32,596 nucleotides of DNA from Pusillimonas noertemannii (GCF_003096595.1 NZ_QEKO01000013.1:1-32596), one strand, 5' to 3'. Positions 14,646 through 23,790 are shown, counted from the stretch's first letter. Program-made: numbers and translations. Notes: generated by a model not told the origin, from the sequence alone.

Positions 14646-16310
14646 ATGGAATTCCTTATCGCGAATATGGCGCCGGTGATGTTCGCCACGCTGATCATTT
14701 TTTTGCTGCTGGGGTTTCCGGTTGCTTTTACCCTGGCCGCCCATGGCCTGCTGTTCGGCCTGATAGGCATCGAGCTGGGCTTTTTCACCCCGGCGTTGTT
14801 CCAGGCTCTGCCGCTGCGCATCGTCGGCATCATCTCCAACGACACCCTGCTGGCCATCCCCTTCTTCACCTTCATGGGGCTGATACTTGAACGCTCGGGC
14901 ATGGCCGAAGACCTGCTCGAGACCATAGGCCAGCTTTTCGGGCCTATGCGCGGAGGCCTGGCCATCGCGGTGGTCGTCGTGGGCACCATGCTTGCCGCCA
15001 CCACCGGTGTGGTGTCTGCGTCAGTGATCTCCATGGGGCTTATTTCGCTGCCCATCATGCTGCGCTACGGCTATGACCGCCGGCTGGCCACTGGCGTGAT
15101 CGCGGCGTCGGGCACCTTGTCGCAGATCATTCCGCCCTCGCTGGTGCTGATCGTGCTGGCCGACCAGTTGGGCCGTTCCATCGGCGACATGTACCGCGGC
15201 GCCATCGTGCCCGGCTTCATTCTGGTGGGCCTGTACATCGGCTATGTCGTCCTTCTGTCGCTGTTCAGGCCCAAGGCCGCGCCGGCCATTCCCGCCAGCG
15301 CCCGGGCCTACATCGAGCCCAATGGCAGCCACGGCACGCGCTCTTTGATCGTGCTCATGCTGATCGCCGTGGCGGGCGCGGTGCTGCTCGACGAATGGTT
15401 CATCGCCGAGGGCGCCGCCATCGACGAGGCCATCGTGATCGGCGTGCTGCTGTGGGGCACCATCGCCTTCGTGCTGGCCGTGATCAACAAGGTGCTGCGC
15501 CTGGGCCTGGTGTCGCAGATTGCCGAACGCGTCACCTTTGCCATGATCCCGCCCCTGGTGCTGATCTTCCTGGTACTGGGCACCATCTTCCTGGGTATCG
15601 CCACCCCGACCGAAGGCGGCGCCATGGGCGCCGTGGGCGCCATCATCATGGCGCTGCTGCGCAAGCGGCTGTCGCTGGCCCTGCTCAAGCAGGCCATGGA
15701 CACCACCATCAAGCTCACGTCTTTCGTCATCTTCATTCTGGTGGGCTCGACCATCTTCACGCTTACCTTCCGCGGCGTCGATGGCGACCTCTGGGTCGAG
15801 CACCTGCTGGTGGGCCTGCCGGGCGGCGAGCTGGGCTTCCTGCTGTTCGTCAGCGTGTTCACCTTCGTAATGGCCTTCTTCCTTGATTTCTTCGAGCTGG
15901 CCTTCATCATCGTGCCGCTGCTGGGGCCGGTGGCCGACAAGATGGGCATCGACCTGATCTGGTTCGGCGTGCTGCTGGCGATCAACATGCAGACCTCCTT
16001 CATGCACCCGCCCTTCGGTTTCGCCCTGTTCTACCTGCGGTCGGTCGCGCCCAAAGAAGACTACAAGGACAAGATCACGGGCAAGCTCATCGCCAAGGTG
16101 CGCACCATCGACATCTATTGGGGTTCGGTGCCGTTCATCTGCATCCAGCTGATCATGGTGATCATCGTGCTGGCCTTCCCCGGGCTGGTCACCCACTACA
16201 AGGCGGGGGCGAGCAATATCGACCCCAGTACAGTCAACATCAACATCCAGAGCGACTACGGGTCCGGAGGCATGTATGGCAGTGACAACGCAATGCCCAG
16301 TTTCGACTGA
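14646..16310 (+). CDS. TRAP transporter large permease (DctM family)
   Basis: This 554-residue sodium-coupled membrane subunit is longer than the classic 425-residue DctM. The extra length comes from a central insertion (about residues 215-290, around EPNGSHGTRS and two added hydrophobic segments) and a polar C-terminal tail (SNIDPSTVNINIQS onward, about 30 residues). Such larger forms are known in the mannitol/chloroaromatic TRAP subgroup, which fits an aromatic acid substrate. Core motifs include IPFFTFMGLILERSG, GTLSQIIPPSLVLIVLAD, GIATPTEGGAMGAVGA and NMQTSFMHPPFGFALFYLR. The stop overlaps the ATG of the EamA gene. Confidence 0.88.
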   Translation: MEFLIANMAPVMFATLIIFLLLGFPVAFTLAAHGLLFGLIGIELGFFTPALFQALPLRIVGIISNDTLLAIPFFTFMGLILERSGMAEDLLETIGQLFGPMRGGLAIAVVVVGTMLAATTGVVSASVISMGLISLPIMLRYGYDRRLATGVIAASGTLSQIIPPSLVLIVLADQLGRSIGDMYRGAIVPGFILVGLYIGYVVLLSLFRPKAAPAIPASARAYIEPNGSHGTRSLIVLMLIAVAGAVLLDEWFIAEGAAIDEAIVIGVLLWGTIAFVLAVINKVLRLGLVSQIAERVTFAMIPPLVLIFLVLGTIFLGIATPTEGGAMGAVGAIIMALLRKRLSLALLKQAMDTTIKLTSFVIFILVGSTIFTLTFRGVDGDLWVEHLLVGLPGGELGFLLFVSVFTFVMAFFLDFFELAFIIVPLLGPVADKMGIDLIWFGVLLAINMQTSFMHPPFGFALFYLRSVAPKEDYKDKITGKLIAKVRTIDIYWGSVPFICIQLIMVIIVLAFPGLVTHYKAGASNIDPSTVNINIQSDYGSGGMYGSDNAMPSFD

Positions 16311-17191
16311 TGCCACTGCGTGACTGGGTTGCCGCCCTGGCGATCATCATCGCCTGGGGCGTCAACTTTGTCGTCATCAAATGGGGGCTGGATGAGATCC
16401 CGCCCTTTTTGCTCGGCAGCCTGCGCTTTCTTCTGGTGGCGCCGGCTGCCTTCTTTATTGCACGCCCCGCGGTTTCGTGGCGCGTTCTGCTGCTCCTGGG
16501 CATGACGCTCAGCGTCGCGCAGTTCGCCTTCCTGTTCACCGCCATGAGGGTAGGCATGTCGGCCGGCCTGGCGTCGCTGGTGCTGCAGTCGCAGGTGTTC
16601 TTCACCGTGCTGATCGCGGCCCTGCTGTTCGGTGAGCGCATACGGCCCCATCATGTGCTGGGCATGTGTGTCGCCGCCGTCGGGCTAGGCCTGATCGAGG
16701 GGGGAGCGGTGGGCGGCAACATCACCCTGCTGGGCTTCGTGCTGACGCTGGCGGCGGCGCTCAGCTGGGCCTGCGGCAACATCGTGGTGAAGTACGCCGG
16801 CAAGGTCGACATGCTGAGCCTGGTCATCTGGGGCGCGTTGGTGCCGCCCATACCCTTCTTCATCATGTCCTGGTTGTTCGAGGGCCCCGCCGTTATCCGC
16901 TCCACCTTCGAGAACATGACCTGGAAGGGCGTGGGTGCGCTGGTCTATCTGGCGCTGATGGCCACAACCCTGGGCTTCGTGCTGTGGGCCAGGCTGCTGG
17001 CGCGCCACCCTGTCAGCAAGGTGGCGCCGCTGAGCCTGCTGGTGCCCATCGTGGGGCTGCTTTCCGCCGCCCTGTTGCTGGATGAGCAGCTGCATCCGTT
17101 GCAGTGGGCCGGAGGGCTCATCGTGATGATCGGGCTGGCCGTCAACCTGATGGGGCCCCGCATGCTCAAGACACTGCGGGCCTTGCGCTAA
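16310..17191 (+). CDS. EamA/DMT-family transporter
   Basis: This 293-residue protein with ten predicted hydrophobic helices in two EamA repeats is of the RhaT/YdcZ-like drug/metabolite transporter superfamily. The first repeat starts with LAIIIAWGVNFVVIKWGLDE and the second with LTLAAALSWACGNIVVKYAG. The start overlaps the dctM stop (TGATG), so it is translated with the TRAP genes and closes the operon. Members export metabolites or amino acids; a role in efflux of a pathway intermediate is possible but not shown. No terminator-like hairpin was seen before the aminotransferase gene 57 bp downstream, so read-through is possible. Confidence 0.8.
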   Translation: MPLRDWVAALAIIIAWGVNFVVIKWGLDEIPPFLLGSLRFLLVAPAAFFIARPAVSWRVLLLLGMTLSVAQFAFLFTAMRVGMSAGLASLVLQSQVFFTVLIAALLFGERIRPHHVLGMCVAAVGLGLIEGGAVGGNITLLGFVLTLAAALSWACGNIVVKYAGKVDMLSLVIWGALVPPIPFFIMSWLFEGPAVIRSTFENMTWKGVGALVYLALMATTLGFVLWARLLARHPVSKVAPLSLLVPIVGLLSAALLLDEQLHPLQWAGGLIVMIGLAVNLMGPRMLKTLRALR

Positions 17192-17248
17192 AATCTGCGT
17201 TTTATCTCATACCCCTACCGGCTCTTGGCGGGGATCTTCGGAGCAATC

Positions 17249-18439
17249 ATGAAATTCGATCAGTCGGGCGTCGACGCGCTTATGGAAATCACGGCTCGTC
17301 CGGAACTCGTGTTTGTGCGAGGAGAAGGCTCCTGGCTTGAAGACCACAACGGCAAGCGCTACCTGGACCTCGTCCAGGGCTGGGCCGTCACCTGCCTGGG
17401 CCACTGCCCCCCCGCGCTGGTGGAAGCCATTACCGAGCAGGCCAAGGTGCTCATCAACCCTTCGCCGGCCTTCTACAACCAGCCCTCGATGGACCTGGCC
17501 AAGCGCATCACGGGCGCCTCGTGCTTCGACCGCGTGTTCTTCGCCAACAGCGGCGCCGAGGCCAACGAGGGTGCCATCAAGCTGGCCCGCAAGTGGGGAA
17601 GGGTAAAGCGCAGCGGCGCCTACAAGATCATCACTTTCGAACACGGTTTTCATGGCCGCACGCTGGCCACCATGTCGGCGTCGGGCAAGCCCGGCTGGGA
17701 CACCCTGTATGCGCCCCAGGTCGACGGTTTTCCCAAGGCCCGCCTCAACGACCTTGATTCCGTCAAGGCGCTCATCGACGACCAGACGGTGGCCGTCATG
17801 CTCGAGCCCGTGCAGGGCGAGGCGGGCGTGCTGCCGGCCAGCACCGAATTCATGCAGGCCCTGCGTGAACTCACCCGGCAGCAGGGCCTGCTGCTGATCG
17901 TCGACGAAGTGCAGACCGGCATGGGCCGCACCGGCAAGATGTTCGCCTACCAGCATTCGGGCATCACTCCCGACATCATGACGCTGGCCAAGGGCATAGG
18001 CGGCGGCGTCCCCCTGGCGGCCCTGTGCGCGCGCGAAGAGGTCTGCGTCTTCCAGCACGGCGACCAGGGCGGTACCTACAACGGCAATCCGCTCATGACC
18101 GCCGCCGGTATCGCGGTGTTCGACACCATCAACGCGCCGGGCTTCATGGATTCGGTGAACGAGCGCGCACAGCAGCTTTCCACGGGCCTGCTGGCGCTTT
18201 CAGCCAAATGGGGCATGAAGGGCGAGCGCGGCCTGGGCATGCTGCGCGCCCTGATGATGGACCGCGCCGACGGCGCGGCCATCGTCGAGGTCGCGCGCAA
18301 GCGCTCGCCGCAGGGCATGCTGCTGAACGCGCCGCGGGCGGACGTGCTGCGCTTCATGCCGGCGCTGAACATCAGCGCCGACGAGATCGACCTGGCGCTG
18401 GCCTGGCTCGACGAGATCATCGCCCAGGTGCGCGCTTAA
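17249..18439 (+). CDS. argD: acetylornithine-type aminotransferase (class III, PLP)
   Basis: This 396-residue PLP enzyme of the ornithine aminotransferase family has [18 protein letters not shown] (phosphate-binding region), [37 protein letters not shown], the PLP lysine Lys248 in TLAKGIGGG, and GTYNGNPL. These favour the acetylornithine aminotransferase (ArgD) group of arginine biosynthesis. An upstream in-frame TTG exists, but the ATG is chosen because CGGAG lies 5 nt before it. It is unrelated to pyridine degradation by sequence and marks the return to housekeeping genes. Other omega-amino acid aminotransferase activities cannot be excluded. Confidence 0.75.
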   Translation: MKFDQSGVDALMEITARPELVFVRGEGSWLEDHNGKRYLDLVQGWAVTCLGHCPPALVEAITEQAKVLINPSPAFYNQPSMDLAKRITGASCFDRVFFANSGAEANEGAIKLARKWGRVKRSGAYKIITFEHGFHGRTLATMSASGKPGWDTLYAPQVDGFPKARLNDLDSVKALIDDQTVAVMLEPVQGEAGVLPASTEFMQALRELTRQQGLLLIVDEVQTGMGRTGKMFAYQHSGITPDIMTLAKGIGGGVPLAALCAREEVCVFQHGDQGGTYNGNPLMTAAGIAVFDTINAPGFMDSVNERAQQLSTGLLALSAKWGMKGERGLGMLRALMMDRADGAAIVEVARKRSPQGMLLNAPRADVLRFMPALNISADEIDLALAWLDEIIAQVRA

Positions 18440-18440
18440 A

Positions 18441-18476
18441 CGCCAAATCGCCCGGCTGTGGGCCGGGCGATTGGCG
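18441..18476. terminator. hairpin between convergent argD and glcB
   Basis: A stem of about 15 bp with one bulged A (18441-18456 with 18462-18476; core TCGCCCGG) starts one base after the argD stop. On the minus strand it is followed by TTTAAG, on the plus strand by no T-run, so it looks better as a glcB terminator but may serve both genes. Confidence 0.65.
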
Positions 18477-18504
18477 GTGTGTTCGTCAGTGTTTCCGGCC
18501 GCGC

Positions 18505-20667
18505 TTACCCCTGCGCCTTGACCACCTGCCGCCAGTGATGCAGTAGCGGCTCGGTGTAGCCATTGGGCTGGTCCAGCCCCTTGAAGACCAGGTCCGAAGC
18601 CGCCTTGAACGCGATAGAGCCGTCAAAATTGTGCGCCATGGGACGGTACAGCGGATCGCCCTGGTTCTGCTTGTCGACCACCGCCGCCATGCGCTCCAGC
18701 GTCTTTTGCACCTGTTCGCGAGTGACAATGCCGTGGTGCAGCCAGTTCGCCATGTGCTGGCTGGAAATGCGCAGCGTCGCCCGGTCTTCCATCAGGCCCA
18801 CGTCGTGGATGTCGGGCACCTTCGAGCAACCCACCCCCTGGTCGATCCAGCGCACCACATAGCCCAGGATGCCCTGTGCATTATTGTCGAGTTCCTGCTG
18901 GATCTCTTCCGCCGACCAGTTCGTGTCGGCGGCCACCGGAATCGTCAGGATCTTTTCAAGCAGGGGCTCCGACTTGCCCTCCATGCCGCGCTGGATCTCC
19001 TGCACGTCCACCTGGTGATAGTGCAGCGCATGCAGCGTGGCCGCCGTGGGCGAAGGCACCCAGGCGGTATTGCCGCCCGCCTTCAGGTGGCCGATTTTTT
19101 GCGCCAGCATGTCGGCCATGAGGTCGGGCATGGCCCACATGCCCTTGCCGATCTGGGCGCGTCCGCGCAGGCCGCATTCAAGGCCTGTCTGTACATTGTT
19201 GCGCTCGTAGGCATCGATCCAGACGCTACGCTTCATGTCGCCCTTGCGGATCATGGGCCCGGCCTGCATGGAAGTGTGCATCTCGTCGCCCGTGCGGTCG
19301 AGGAAGCCGGTGTTGATGAAGGCCACGCGCTCCACCGCCTGCGCAATGCAGGCCTTGAGGTTGACGCTGGTGCGGCGCTCTTCGTCCATGATGCCCATCT
19401 TGAGCGTGTTGGGCGCAAGGCCCAGCAGCTTCTCGACGCGGCCGAACAGCTCGGTGGAAAAGGCGACTTCGGCCGGCCCGTGCATCTTGGGCTTGACGAT
19501 GTAGATGGAGCCCGTGCGTGAATTGCCCTTGCGCTGCAGGTCGTGCATGGCGGCCAGCGAAGTGACGACGGCGTCGAGTATGCCTTCGGGCGTTTCATTG
19601 CCGTGCTCGTCGAGCACGGCCGGATTGGTCATGAGGTGGCCGACGTTGCGGATGAGCATCAGCGAGCGGGCCGGCAGGGTCTGTTCCCGGCCTTGCAGGT
19701 CGGTGTAGCGCCGGTCGGGATTCAGCGCCCGCGTGAAGGTCTTGTCGCCCTTGCTGATGTCTTCGGCCAGGGTGCCCTGCATGAGGCCCAGCCAGTTGCG
19801 GTAGGCCAGCACCTTGTCTTCGGCATCGACCGTGGCCACCGAGTCTTCGCAATCCATGATGGTGGTAAGCGCGGCCTCTAGCTGGACATCTTTGATGCCG
19901 GCGCTGTCCTGGCTGCCTATGGGGTGGTTGTTGTCGATCTGGATCTCGAAGTGCAGGCCGTGGTGGCGGAACACCAGGGCTTCGGGCGCCTTGGGGTCGC
20001 CGCGATAGCCCAGCAGCAGCGCGGGGTCGGCCAGGCCGGTGGTGTCGCCGCCCGAAAGCTCGACCTGCAGCTTGCCGTCGGAAACCCCATAGGCGACGGC
20101 GCTGCTGTGCGAGCCCTGGGCCAGGGGAATGGCCTCGTCCAGGAAGCGGCGCGCGAATTCGATGACCTTGGCGCCGCGCGTCGGGTTATAGGCGCCGCCG
20201 CGTGTCGCGCCGTCGTCTTCAGAGATGGCGTCGGTGCCGTACAGGGCATCGTAAAGGCTGCCCCAGCGGGCGTTGGCCGCGTTGAGGGCATAGCGGGCGT
20301 TGGTAATGGGCACGACCAGCTGCGGGCCGGCCTGCTGGGTGAATTCGGCGTCGAGGCGGTCGGTGCGCACGGCGACTGTAGCGGGGGCGTCTTGTAGATA
20401 GCCGATCTTGCGCAGGAATTCCTGGTAGGCGGCTTGGTCGGAGACGGGCCCCGGGTTGCGGCGGTGCCAGTCGTCGATTTCGGCCTGCAGGCGATCCCGT
20501 TCGGCCAGCAGGGCACGATTGCGCGGCGCCAGCTCGTGCATCAGCTCGTCGAAGCCGGCCCAGAAGGCGGCCGCGTCTACACCCGTGCCGGGCAGGGCTT
20601 CGTTCTGGATGAAGTCATAGAGGGGCGTGGCGACCTGAAGGCGGTGGCTGCGCGTTCTTTGAGTCAT
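18505..20667 (-). CDS. glcB: malate synthase G
   Basis: This 720-residue protein, close to the 723 of E. coli GlcB, condenses glyoxylate with acetyl-CoA to malate. Recognisable segments include an N-terminal [60 protein letters not shown] and [20 protein letters not shown]. The open frame extends upstream to 20760, but the ATG giving MTQRTRS is chosen: it follows AGGAAA and matches the family N-terminus. In the same window aceK controls carbon flow to the glyoxylate bypass; no isocitrate lyase gene is present here. Confidence 0.93.
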   Translation of the reverse strand: MTQRTRSHRLQVATPLYDFIQNEALPGTGVDAAAFWAGFDELMHELAPRNRALLAERDRLQAEIDDWHRRNPGPVSDQAAYQEFLRKIGYLQDAPATVAVRTDRLDAEFTQQAGPQLVVPITNARYALNAANARWGSLYDALYGTDAISEDDGATRGGAYNPTRGAKVIEFARRFLDEAIPLAQGSHSSAVAYGVSDGKLQVELSGGDTTGLADPALLLGYRGDPKAPEALVFRHHGLHFEIQIDNNHPIGSQDSAGIKDVQLEAALTTIMDCEDSVATVDAEDKVLAYRNWLGLMQGTLAEDISKGDKTFTRALNPDRRYTDLQGREQTLPARSLMLIRNVGHLMTNPAVLDEHGNETPEGILDAVVTSLAAMHDLQRKGNSRTGSIYIVKPKMHGPAEVAFSTELFGRVEKLLGLAPNTLKMGIMDEERRTSVNLKACIAQAVERVAFINTGFLDRTGDEMHTSMQAGPMIRKGDMKRSVWIDAYERNNVQTGLECGLRGRAQIGKGMWAMPDLMADMLAQKIGHLKAGGNTAWVPSPTAATLHALHYHQVDVQEIQRGMEGKSEPLLEKILTIPVAADTNWSAEEIQQELDNNAQGILGYVVRWIDQGVGCSKVPDIHDVGLMEDRATLRISSQHMANWLHHGIVTREQVQKTLERMAAVVDKQNQGDPLYRPMAHNFDGSIAFKAASDLVFKGLDQPNGYTEPLLHHWRQVVKAQG

Positions 20668-20731
20668 GGCGTTTTCCTGTGGTGAAGGGTTCATGTTGCG
20701 GCAACAGTGTCCCGCTACGATGTTTAGCAGT

Positions 20732-20760
20732 AGTATGGACTTCGCGCCTACGGCGCTCAA
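20732..20760 (-). promoter_or_regulatory. possible glcB promoter
   Basis: On the minus strand TTGAGC (20755-20760) is followed after 17 bp by CATACT (20732-20737), four of six matches each. It lies about 65 bp before the glcB start, in the intergenic region shared with the divergent dehydratase gene. An AT-rich stretch with TACTTTTTAGTA around 20787-20798 may contain the divergent promoter, but I could not choose hexamers there. Confidence 0.35.
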
Positions 20761-20854
20761 CCGCCGCCCGGTTAAAGGACTTTATACTTTTTAGTATGTA
20801 ATTATTTTGCTTTACCGCACTTAATTGCCAAAATCATTTAAAGGAGCAGGCGTC

Positions 20855-21139
20855 ATGAAACGCGTACAACGTGTCGGCGCAGCGTCGGCATTACTCCTGC
20901 TAGAGGGCTGGTCCGCGGCCAAAGGCCGCGATGCCCTGCAGAAAACCTATGTGTTCAAGAATTTCAACGAGGCCTTCGGCTTCATGACCTGCGTGGCCCT
21001 GCAGGCCGAGAAGCTCGATCATCATCCTGAATGGACGAACGTCTACAATCGTGTGGAAGTCACTTTGACGACCCACGATGCCGACGGTGTCACCGAGCGT
21101 GACGTGGCCCTGGCGTCTTTCATGGATCAACTGGCTTAG
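20855..21139 (+). CDS. pterin-4a-carbinolamine dehydratase
   Basis: This 94-residue protein has the conserved core [20 protein letters not shown], then [22 protein letters not shown]; the adjacent His-His-Pro is the active-site signature of the PCD/DCoH family. The enzyme dehydrates 4a-hydroxytetrahydropterin after aromatic amino acid hydroxylation; some bacterial members without a hydroxylase partner have been linked to molybdopterin metabolism. An in-frame TTG lies upstream, but the ATG is preceded by AAGGAG at 8 nt and is preferred. A long inverted repeat begins within its stop codon. No phenylalanine hydroxylase gene is in the window, so the partner is unknown. Confidence 0.85.
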   Translation: MKRVQRVGAASALLLLEGWSAAKGRDALQKTYVFKNFNEAFGFMTCVALQAEKLDHHPEWTNVYNRVEVTLTTHDADGVTERDVALASFMDQLA

Positions 21140-21187
21140 GGCCTGTTAACCCCTAAAAGGGCAGCCCTTTTAGGGTTAACAGGCCCT
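21138..21187. terminator. long inverted repeat at the dehydratase stop
   Basis: Arms of 25 and 24 nt (21138-21162, 21164-21187) are complementary except for one bulged C and begin inside the TAG stop codon. The core is CCTGTTAAC with CCCTAAAAGGG-type inner parts. It is followed by TGAGCGG rather than a T-run, so termination would be imperfect. It also leaves only 25 bp to the next gene's start. Confidence 0.55.
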
Positions 21188-21212
21188 GAGCGGCTTGCAT
21201 GCCGGAGCAATA

Positions 21213-22709
21213 ATGTCCAACCCCCTGGGTTTCCTGGGCCCCACGCTGACGCCCCCCTTGATGCCTTATGCGGGCTTTCGCGACGCAGACCAGGCGGTAG
21301 GCCGCCTGATCGAAATATACGAACGCAACACCGCCTTCATACGCCAGGCGTTCGACGACTATGTGCATGGCCGCCTGCTGCCCGGGCAGCGCGTGCGCGC
21401 GTGCTATCCGGCGGTGCGCATCAAGGTGGGCACCTACCAAGAGGTGGACAGCCGCCTGTCGTACGGCCATGTGGTCGAGCCCGGCACCTACCTCACCACG
21501 GTTACCCAGCCCCGGCTCTATGGCAGCTATCTGCGTGAGCAGATCGGCCTGCTGCTTGAAAACCATGGCGTGCCGGTCGAGATCGGCGAATCCGACACCC
21601 CCATTCCGCTGCATTTTGCCTTCAACGAAGGCGAGTACGTGGCTGCCCACCATTCCACCGACCTGGGCAATGTGCTGCGCGATCATTTCGACGTGCCCGA
21701 CCTGAAGGCTACCGACGACGCGATCGTGAACGGCACCTGGCAGGGCCGGGGCGGCGAGCCGGAGCCCCTGGCGCCGTTCACCGCGCCCAGGGTGGATTAC
21801 TCTTTGCATCGGCTGCAGCACTATACGGCGACGGCGCCGCGGCATTTCCAGAACTTCGTGCTGTTCACCAACTATCAGTTCTACATCGACGAGTTCTGCC
21901 AATGGGCGCGCGAGCAGCTGGCGCAAGGCGAGGGCGGCTACACGGCGCTGGTCGAGCCGGGCAATGTCATTACCGAACGGGGCGATGCGGGCAAGCCGGG
22001 CGGCCCGGCGCTGAGCCGCATGCCGCAGATGCCCTCGTATCACCTGGTGCGTGAAAACCATACGGGCATTACGCTGATCAACATAGGCGTGGGGCCGTCC
22101 AACGCCAAGACCATTACCGATCACGTTGCGGTGCTGCGGCCTTCGGCCTGGCTGATGCTGGGGCATTGCGCGGGCCTGCGCACTACGCAAAGGCTGGGCG
22201 ATTATGTGCTGGCGCACGGCTATGTGCGCCAGGACCACGTGCTGGACGACGACCTGCCGCTATGGGTGCCGGTGCCTCCGCTGGCGGAAATCCAGGTGGC
22301 GCTCGAGCAGGCGGTGGCCGAGGTGTCGGGGCTTTCGGGCTGGGAACTCAAGCGCATCATGCGCACGGGCACGGTGGCCAGCATCGACAACCGCAACTGG
22401 GAGCTGCGCGAGCAAGAGCCCGTGCAGCGGCTTTCGCAGTCGCGCGCGATTGCTCTGGACATGGAGTCGGCCACGATTGCGGCCAACGGCTTCCGGTTTC
22501 GGGTGCCCTACGGCACCTTGTTGTGCGTGTCCGACAAGCCGCTGCATGGCGAGTTGAAGCTGCCGGGCATGGCCAGCGATTTTTATCGCCGGCAGGTTTC
22601 GCAGCATTTGCATATCGGGATACGGGCGCTTGAAAGCCTGCGCGAGATGCCGCCGGCGCGGCTGCATTCGCGCAAGTTGCGTAGTTTTCTCGAGACGGCG
22701 TTCCAGTGA
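21213..22709 (+). CDS. amn: AMP nucleosidase
   Basis: This 498-residue protein hydrolyses AMP to adenine and ribose 5-phosphate. It has an N-terminal regulatory AMP nucleosidase domain (DADQAVGRLIEIYERNTAFI, then YPAVRIKVGTYQEVDSRLSYG) and a C-terminal nucleoside phosphorylase-like catalytic domain (ITLINIGVGPSNAKTITDH, LMLGHCAGLR, ALDMESATIAANGFRFRVPY). Family enzymes are about 485-500 residues. An upstream in-frame ATG gives six extra residues; the chosen ATG has CGGAG at 6 nt. In bacteria the enzyme adjusts adenylate pools and is often induced by phosphate limitation; no pho box was identified. Confidence 0.9.
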   Translation: MSNPLGFLGPTLTPPLMPYAGFRDADQAVGRLIEIYERNTAFIRQAFDDYVHGRLLPGQRVRACYPAVRIKVGTYQEVDSRLSYGHVVEPGTYLTTVTQPRLYGSYLREQIGLLLENHGVPVEIGESDTPIPLHFAFNEGEYVAAHHSTDLGNVLRDHFDVPDLKATDDAIVNGTWQGRGGEPEPLAPFTAPRVDYSLHRLQHYTATAPRHFQNFVLFTNYQFYIDEFCQWAREQLAQGEGGYTALVEPGNVITERGDAGKPGGPALSRMPQMPSYHLVRENHTGITLINIGVGPSNAKTITDHVAVLRPSAWLMLGHCAGLRTTQRLGDYVLAHGYVRQDHVLDDDLPLWVPVPPLAEIQVALEQAVAEVSGLSGWELKRIMRTGTVASIDNRNWELREQEPVQRLSQSRAIALDMESATIAANGFRFRVPYGTLLCVSDKPLHGELKLPGMASDFYRRQVSQHLHIGIRALESLREMPPARLHSRKLRSFLETAFQ

Positions 22710-22783
22710 CGGGATCGTTGCGCTTCGGCTTTTTGGTAAAGAGCTCTTTGCTTTTGTGCGGACTGTTGCCTGGGTTCTTGAGC

Positions 22784-23068
22784 GGGTGAGGGCGGGCAGG
22801 TGCCTGGCAGTCCGCATCATGCGGCCCTTCGGGCTACCCGAATTTCGCTTGTTTGGTCGGGCGGCGGCAGAACTCAACCTCAGCGCTGCGCGCTTCGGGA
22901 TGAGCCCGGACACATGACAGTCCCTGCGGACTGTCATGCGCCTGGCGAATCCGAGCGGCATGCAGGCCGCGAGGTGGGTAGGACAGGCTGGCGCCGAAAG
23001 CCCCCGACCAAACCAGAGAAATTCGGCGCACGCTGGACAGACTGCCAGGCACCTGCCCGCCCTCACCC
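22784..23068. repeat. 285-bp intergenic element with nested inverted repeats
   Basis: The outer arms (22784-22812, 23040-23068) are a perfect 29-bp inverted repeat with core GCAGGTGCCTGGCAGTC. The inner arms (22838-22861, 23003-23026) match in 22 of 24 positions (CCGAATTTC...GTTTGGTCGGG). Near the middle is a perfect 11-bp stem with a 4-nt loop (22913-22938, core ATGACAGTCC/GGACTGTCAT). No convincing gene or transposase is present in 22710-23119. The nested design looks like a non-autonomous mobile element (MITE-like) or a large structured intergenic repeat. Confidence 0.8.
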
Positions 23069-23119
23069 TTGGAGCTTGCCATTTTTGGTAGGCCAGCTTG
23101 CTGGGTTCTTTTTAGTGTT

Positions 23120-23782
23120 CTATTTTTGGGCCAGCTTGTCGTTCTTCTTGTCGGCTTTTTTCTTGCCTTTGCCCTTTTTCTTGCCGTCTTTTTTCTTGTC
23201 TTTCTTCTTCCCGGACGAAGCTTTTTCTCTCGGCGTTGCTGTCTCTTCGTCGGGCGTGGATATCGCCTCGGCTACGGTTTTCTTCCCCGCCTTGGCCTTC
23301 TTCTTGGCCGCGGCTTTCTTTTCGGGCAGGGCCAGCATGGTGCCGCGACAGACGTCGTGGCCGCACAGGCATAGGTATTGGGCGCGCAGCTTTTTGGTGA
23401 TCTTGCCTTCCATGACCAGGCCGTAGTCGTAGAAGAGTTCTTCGCCCTGGTCGATGTTGCGCAGCGCCGTGATGTAGACGCGGGTGCCGCTGGGGTTTTC
23501 CGCGGTTTCGCAGTTGGGGGCGCAGGAGTGGTTGATCCAGCGGGCGTCGTTGCCCCGGTCGCCGCCGTCGATGACCTTGCCGCAGCTTAGCGAAAAGTAA
23601 AAGGTATGGAAGGGATCGTTGGGGTTGGCGGGATGCCTTTCGTCGGCCTGCTCGGGGGTGATGCGGGCGCCGGTGTATTCAATGATGCGGGTGCCGGCGG
23701 GGATGTCGCGCGCGGCGAAGACGCCGTTGCCGTGCAGCGGCGAACGCCGCACGAGGTGCCAGGGCTGTTTTGTTGTGCTCAT
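23120..23782 (-). CDS. SET-domain protein with post-SET motif and lysine-rich tail
   Basis: This 220-residue predicted protein-lysine methyltransferase has its SET domain at about 8-125: SPLHGNGVFAARDIPAG, the SAM/knot motif RWINHSCAPNCE (81-92) and GEELFYDYG (113-121). A post-SET zinc motif Cys138-x-Cys140-x4-Cys145 follows, so all core elements of an active eukaryote-type SET enzyme are present. Residues 153-220 are a lysine-rich, low-complexity tail (runs such as KKKDKKKDGKKKGKGKKK) resembling DNA-binding histone-like tails. The gene starts 8 bp after the topoisomerase III stop with no clear ribosome site, suggesting coupled translation. The substrate is unknown; DNA-associated proteins are an inference from the tail and neighbour. 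Confidence 0.87.
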   Translation of the reverse strand: MSTTKQPWHLVRRSPLHGNGVFAARDIPAGTRIIEYTGARITPEQADERHPANPNDPFHTFYFSLSCGKVIDGGDRGNDARWINHSCAPNCETAENPSGTRVYITALRNIDQGEELFYDYGLVMEGKITKKLRAQYLCLCGHDVCRGTMLALPEKKAAAKKKAKAGKKTVAEAISTPDEETATPREKASSGKKKDKKKDGKKKGKGKKKADKKNDKLAQK

Positions 23783-23790
23783 GCGGGATG

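Noticed and set aside
15021-16316. A 431-codon minus-strand open frame opposite dctM
   Set aside because: The translation is dominated by His, Gln, Asp and Arg, as expected for the complement of a membrane-protein gene; there is no start context and no motif.
22710-23119. Short protein-like frames in the 410-bp spacer after amn
   Set aside because: They coincide with nested inverted repeats and lack ribosome sites or conserved motifs; treated as a repeat element.
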